From assembly GCA_024277195.1 (NCBI GenBank), contig JAJRVS010000318.1:1-46016 (forward strand): DNA of 46,016 nt, written 5' to 3'. The position numbers and the translations under genes were made by a program. This DNA comes from Verrucomicrobiota bacterium. GTDB lineage: Bacteria > Verrucomicrobiota > Verrucomicrobiia > Verrucomicrobiales > DEV007. The notes below the pieces were generated by a model. The model saw only the letters and a list, made by a program, of their open reading frames with translations. It did no database searches and was not told where the DNA came from. Every line of letters starts with the position of its first letter. Position 1 is the stretch's first letter. Shown here one piece after another: positions 42,196-46,016 of the stretch.

Positions 42196-45100
42196 TGGCG
42201 CCGCCCATTCGACTTTTTCAGCAACTTTATTATTTTACGCTGCTACTGCTGCTTACGACTCCCCTTGCAAAATCTTACGCACAGGACCAACAGACACTTT
42301 ATAAACAGATCCCGACTGCGGAAAAAGCAAAGCACCCCGACCTTTCTTTTTTTCTCACATTTGATGGGAAATCCGTCGCGGCTGACCGGGCTCTTGGCAA
42401 TCCGGACAGCTCCACCTTTGGAGACGGCAATTTGGAGTTCCGCATCGTTCCCGGCTTTGACGGACAAAATGCCTTCAGCAGAAATGATGAAGAAAAGCTC
42501 CACTACCCGGTTGATGGCAACATAGACCACCGTCAAGGCACGATGACTTTCTGGGTTATGGCCCAGGACTATGACCCAGAAGCGGTCAGTGTCAGTGATC
42601 CAATCAAGACACACAAACCCTATGTTTTCGCCCGATTCTATCAGGGCAAAAAATGGGTGACCCTTTTTTTCTATCAATATTTCACCAACCCCACCGCGAA
42701 TTTTTACTGGCAAAGTTCCGAGACGGAAAAGGGCGTCCTTACCATTGCTTCGGCGCCACTCACCAGAATCAAAGCCGGGCAATGGTTTCAACTGGCCGCC
42801 ACTTGGGATGAGAAAAAAATAAAAGTATATCTCAATGGTGAAATCCAATCGACAGTGCCTTTACCCGCAGTGGTCGTCGAAACCCAAGAGCTCATTCCTG
42901 AAGCCAAACGCTCCTGGTTAGGCATCCGCCAAATGATGTGGACAGGAGCTGAGGAGTCAGGCAAAACAGCCATCGATGACCTGGCTATTTATCGGCGCCC
43001 ACTCACCGCACTGGAAATCAAACGTCAATACCATGCTCTGGTTGATTCTATAACCACCGTGGAGCTGCCTCCTTTTGATCTGAGCATCGACGGGGTGGAC
43101 GACGCTCAAGGCCCGCTTGATCGCCTCGATGTTTCCCTGGACTTCGCATCCTTACCACAAAACTGGCGCAAAGAGCTCGAACAAAAAAAACTCAAACTCA
43201 ACTACCAACTCACCCTGCCCTACTCCTCCCAACAGAGTGGTGATTGGAAACTGACAGAGCTGCAAACCCACCGGATTTTCAATAACATCACTCAAGCGGG
43301 GAAACATCAACTCGAGCTCACGCTCACCAATTCCGCAGGTGAACAGAAAAAACTCAAGCGCGAATTCCAACGCCCAACTACCCAATGGCACGGCAATACA
43401 CTGGGACTGGAAGACCGGGTGCCTGCGCCATGGATCCCTCTTTCCATCGACAAAAAGAACATTATCAAAATGTGGGGACGTGAATACCATTTCGGAGATT
43501 CGCCACTACCTGAAAAAATCCTCCACCACGGAGACTCGTTGCTTGTTTCAGGCCCCAAACTTATCATCCGAACTCCCACAGGTGAAGCCCTCATCAAATA
43601 CACCCGCAAATCGATCACTAAAAATAACACTTTTATTGATATCAAGGGAACCGCTGAATCACCAGACTTCACCCTTGATTACACAACCCGAATCGAATTC
43701 GATGGCCTGATCCGTTACGATTTTGTCGTCAAAGGCAAACCCCTCATCGAATCGATGAAACTTGCCTGGGATGTCGCCCCCCCGTATTCTAAATACCTAC
43801 TCAGCCCACTGCTGAAAACCAGCACTGATGGGAAATTCACCTTCCCACTCAATTTGAATGATCGCCGCAATGTTTCCCAACTATGGCTGACCTCGGATAA
43901 AAAAGGCTTCTGCTGGACACTCGAACACGACGCCAACTGGATCTACAACAAAACCGATCGCCCCCTGCGGGTCACCATCGATCCAAAAACAAAACAAGGA
44001 CACTGTGAAGTCGAAATGATTTCCCACAGCACTCAACTCCCGGACGACGTCCCCTATCACGCCCTCTTCATTGCCACTCCTTCTCGCCCCCTGCCCAAGC
44101 GCTCACGCACCTATCGCCTCGGCAGTGGCGGTGGCGTGAAATACAAAAACCTCGATGTCGCTCTGGTCTCCCACCAAGGTGCAGGTTTAACTTCTGTATT
44201 CACCTTTAAACCCGACAAGGATTTTGGCGACTACATGGACAAGCTCGCTGCGAGAAAATGGCTGCCCAATCCCCTCGCCGCCATGGACCACCTCGCCATC
44301 TATGGCGGCGCCACCGCCTTGAATAACTACGAACCTGAAGGTAAATATTTTGCCCGTTACTGGGAACTCCCCGGCGGTCCTATTGTGCCCTTTCACGACA
44401 AGCGCGAACACCACGAAATCAAATGCCTGCAAACCAATACCTGCCCGCACACCGCGTACAGTGATTACATTCTCAACAACATTCACCTTTTGTTTGATCA
44501 CCCCAAACAACGAGTCAGCGCGATCTATTATGATCTATCAGGCAACACCTCCTGCTCGAATGCTCTTCACGGCTGCGCGTTCAAAGATCGGTTCGAGCGC
44601 CCCATTCAACGAATGATTCTACTCGGCCTGCGCCGACATCTGCGCCGCACGATGCAGTACAGTCACGACCGAGGACGCAACACCATTTACCACGCCCACT
44701 CCTACTACAATCCTGTATGCCACAGCTTCGCCGACTACTGGTACCCCGGCGAGCAGTACGCCTCTGCTCTACTGAGAAAAAAAAGCCCTTACCTCTATTC
44801 CGACGACATCCCCGATGCCGTTTTTCGCAGTGAGCTCAACATGCATGCCCACGGCAGTGGTATCCTCTTCCTGCCCAATTTAAGCCGTGCTGACAAAAGC
44901 TACGGCACCACCGAGCAAACCGAAGCCATGCTGACCAAACTCCTGCTCAACGACATTCCTGTGTCGATGGCCTACTGCGATGGTGCTGTGATCGACCGTT
45001 GGTGGGGCATCGCGCTTAAATACGATCTCGATAACGCCGAGATGCATTTTCATGATCAACAAAAAGAAATGGTCAGCGACAATCGTGCCGTCAAAATCAG

Positions 45101-45320
45101 TTATTACACTTGCCAGAATGAGCAAAAACTGATCATTGTCGGTAACGCATCAAAAAAACAACAAACGGCTCTCATCAATTTGGGTCAAGCCTCACAAAAT
45201 GCCCTGACTTCAGAATACGTGAAATCACCCATCACCCCCACCGAACAGGGATTTAAAATAACCCTTCCCTCGCGTGCTTTTGCCATCATCGCCCTATCCC
45301 CTCAAAAAACAGATAAATAA
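42195..45320 (+). CDS. Secreted LamG-domain protein with DUF6067-type putative glycoside hydrolase core
   Basis: 1041 residues. The signal peptide (about 1-29) is followed by a concanavalin-like LamG domain (50-285: 'GTMTFWVMAQDYDPEA', 'WFQLAATWDEKKIKVYLNGE', 'IDDLAIYRRPLTALEIKRQY'). A linker domain (290-400) comes next. A long core starts near 400 ('DRVPAPWIPLSIDKKNIIKMWGREYHFG', shown here in part as 'VPAPWIPLSIDKKN'). This opening and the later Trp/His/Asp-rich barrel region ('YYDLSGNTSCSNALHGC', 'HAHSYYNPVCHSFADYWYPG', 'MAYCDGAVIDRWWGIALKYD') resemble DUF6067 proteins, which are related to glycoside hydrolases. The catalytic acid/base cannot be fixed by eye. It lies 37 bp after the nitrilase gene. 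Confidence 0.78.
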   Translation: MAPPIRLFQQLYYFTLLLLLTTPLAKSYAQDQQTLYKQIPTAEKAKHPDLSFFLTFDGKSVAADRALGNPDSSTFGDGNLEFRIVPGFDGQNAFSRNDEEKLHYPVDGNIDHRQGTMTFWVMAQDYDPEAVSVSDPIKTHKPYVFARFYQGKKWVTLFFYQYFTNPTANFYWQSSETEKGVLTIASAPLTRIKAGQWFQLAATWDEKKIKVYLNGEIQSTVPLPAVVVETQELIPEAKRSWLGIRQMMWTGAEESGKTAIDDLAIYRRPLTALEIKRQYHALVDSITTVELPPFDLSIDGVDDAQGPLDRLDVSLDFASLPQNWRKELEQKKLKLNYQLTLPYSSQQSGDWKLTELQTHRIFNNITQAGKHQLELTLTNSAGEQKKLKREFQRPTTQWHGNTLGLEDRVPAPWIPLSIDKKNIIKMWGREYHFGDSPLPEKILHHGDSLLVSGPKLIIRTPTGEALIKYTRKSITKNNTFIDIKGTAESPDFTLDYTTRIEFDGLIRYDFVVKGKPLIESMKLAWDVAPPYSKYLLSPLLKTSTDGKFTFPLNLNDRRNVSQLWLTSDKKGFCWTLEHDANWIYNKTDRPLRVTIDPKTKQGHCEVEMISHSTQLPDDVPYHALFIATPSRPLPKRSRTYRLGSGGGVKYKNLDVALVSHQGAGLTSVFTFKPDKDFGDYMDKLAARKWLPNPLAAMDHLAIYGGATALNNYEPEGKYFARYWELPGGPIVPFHDKREHHEIKCLQTNTCPHTAYSDYILNNIHLLFDHPKQRVSAIYYDLSGNTSCSNALHGCAFKDRFERPIQRMILLGLRRHLRRTMQYSHDRGRNTIYHAHSYYNPVCHSFADYWYPGEQYASALLRKKSPYLYSDDIPDAVFRSELNMHAHGSGILFLPNLSRADKSYGTTEQTEAMLTKLLLNDIPVSMAYCDGAVIDRWWGIALKYDLDNAEMHFHDQQKEMVSDNRAVKISYYTCQNEQKLIIVGNASKKQQTALINLGQASQNALTSEYVKSPITPTEQGFKITLPSRAFAIIALSPQKTDK

Positions 45321-45342
45321 CGACCTTCCTGCTCACCCATTT

Positions 45343-46016
45343 ATGAAAAATTCACTTCTTTCCTTTCTGCTATTTCTCTTTGCCATCTCCAATGCCAACG
45401 CTCAAACTTGGTACCGTGGCAATACCCACACTCACTCCCTCTGGAGTGACGGCAACGATTTCCCAGAAATGATCACTGAATGGTATCTCCGCAATGGATA
45501 CGACTTCATGGCTTTAAGCGATCACAATATCCTCGCCGACAGCGAGAAATGGGTGTCACTCGACACCATCAAAAAGCGCCAAAAAGGCCAAGGCTCCTCG
45601 GCAATGAAAAAATACCTCAAACGTTACGCGGGTACCGATTGGATCGAAACCCGTGACAACAATGGCATTAAAGAAGTGCGACTCAAAAAACTAGCCGAAT
45701 ACCGCTCGCTACTTGAGAAACGCGGCAAATTCCTAATCATCAAAGCCGAAGAAATCACCACCAGCTTCGAAAAAAAAGCTATCCACATCAATGCGGTCAA
45801 TGTCCAGCAACTGATCACGCCACGTAAAGGTGACTCTCTTCGCCAAGTCATGAGCAACAACCTGCAGGCAGTTGCCGAACAGGAAAAATCCAGTGGCGAA
45901 CCCATCCTTGCCCACCTCAACCACCCCAACTTCCGTTGGTCGATCACCGCCGAGGATCTGGCGCATGTGATTGAGGAAAAATTCTTCGAAGTTTACAACG
46001 GCCACCCCGGCATCAA
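45343..46016 (+). CDS. Secreted PHP-domain phosphoesterase, 3' end missing
   Basis: The frame opens with ATG at 45343, 22 bp after the previous stop, and runs to the right edge (224 full codons). A signal peptide ('MKNSLLSFLLFLFAISNANA') precedes 'WYRGNTHTHSLWSDGND', the first metal-binding motif of the PHP family (H-x-H), then 'FMALSDHN' (D-H) and 'ILAHLNHPNF' (later His). PHP domains hydrolyse phosphate esters with a trinuclear metal centre. A secreted member at the end of a glycan-related operon may remove phosphate from sugars (inference). The C-terminus lies outside the window. Confidence 0.85.
   Translation, partial: MKNSLLSFLLFLFAISNANAQTWYRGNTHTHSLWSDGNDFPEMITEWYLRNGYDFMALSDHNILADSEKWVSLDTIKKRQKGQGSSAMKKYLKRYAGTDWIETRDNNGIKEVRLKKLAEYRSLLEKRGKFLIIKAEEITTSFEKKAIHINAVNVQQLITPRKGDSLRQVMSNNLQAVAEQEKSSGEPILAHLNHPNFRWSITAEDLAHVIEEKFFEVYNGHPGI

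Noticed and set aside
1-46016. CRISPR arrays, prophage or intact IS elements
   Set aside because: No regularly spaced direct repeats, transposase, integrase or phage structural genes were found.

Overview
The window looks like part of a Verrucomicrobiota chromosome, most likely a marine, polysaccharide-degrading member of the Verrucomicrobiales. This is an inference from gene content: a large 'PVC-type' secreted protein with a sugar-dehydrogenase-like propeller, HEAT region and two CxxCH haem motifs, a formylglycine sulfatase, secreted PQQ-type propellers, a HEAT-sialidase fusion, an SSS symporter and a DUF6067-type putative glycoside hydrolase. No rRNA gene or other decisive taxonomic marker is present. 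Intergenic gaps are short and no phage or IS element is intact.

Layout. 1-3.2 kb (minus strand): a CzcCBA-type metal-efflux operon (His-rich secreted protein, TolC-like CzcC, CzcB adaptor cut by the window edge) behind a good sigma70-type promoter, followed by a decayed ADP-ribosylglycohydrolase tail. 3.5-9.4 kb: Tag DNA glycosylase, an old-yellow-enzyme reductase, a Ski2-like/DUF3516 helicase and a DEAD-box RNA helicase. tag and the reductase share an identical promoter motif. 9.4-13.4 kb: two PQQ-like beta-propeller proteins in divergent units. 13.6-17.2 kb: a spermidine-synthase-like protein, a FabZ-like dehydratase, a small conserved protein and a secreted VCBS/cadherin-like protein. 17.4-17.9 kb: tRNA-Ser(CGA) plus a second, broken tRNA-Ser copy whose T-loop is split by a ~91-bp hairpin-rich insert. 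17.9-18.7 kb: a lipoate-protein-ligase-like gene.

18.9-33.4 kb is a nine-gene minus-strand run with small gaps or overlaps: PVC-type cytochrome, sulfatase, SGNH/SASA esterase, tandem MBL-fold protein, FMN-dependent glutamate-synthase-like protein, a HupE/UreJ-like membrane protein without its histidines, an alpha/beta hydrolase and a Cu+ ATPase (copA). copA carries an in-frame TAG exactly at the conserved Tyr of its Y-N copper-site motif. Between copA and the ligase gene lie two tandem plus-strand hairpins with U-tracts, suggesting an unannotated small RNA.

33.5-46 kb (mostly plus strand): HEAT-sialidase, SSS symporter, DenD-like dehydrogenase, the essential GTPase Der, then a PAS-AraC regulator divergent from a secreted nitrilase-family hydrolase, a LamG + DUF6067 putative glycoside hydrolase and a PHP-domain phosphoesterase cut by the right edge. 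A perfect 12-bp inverted repeat (TGGTATC/GATACCA core) lies in the divergent control region between the cytochrome-sulfatase run and the sialidase-transporter run. The two arms read like a catabolic locus that desulfates, deacetylates and cleaves sulfated or sialylated glycans and imports the product. The function is inferred; individual family assignments are mostly secure.
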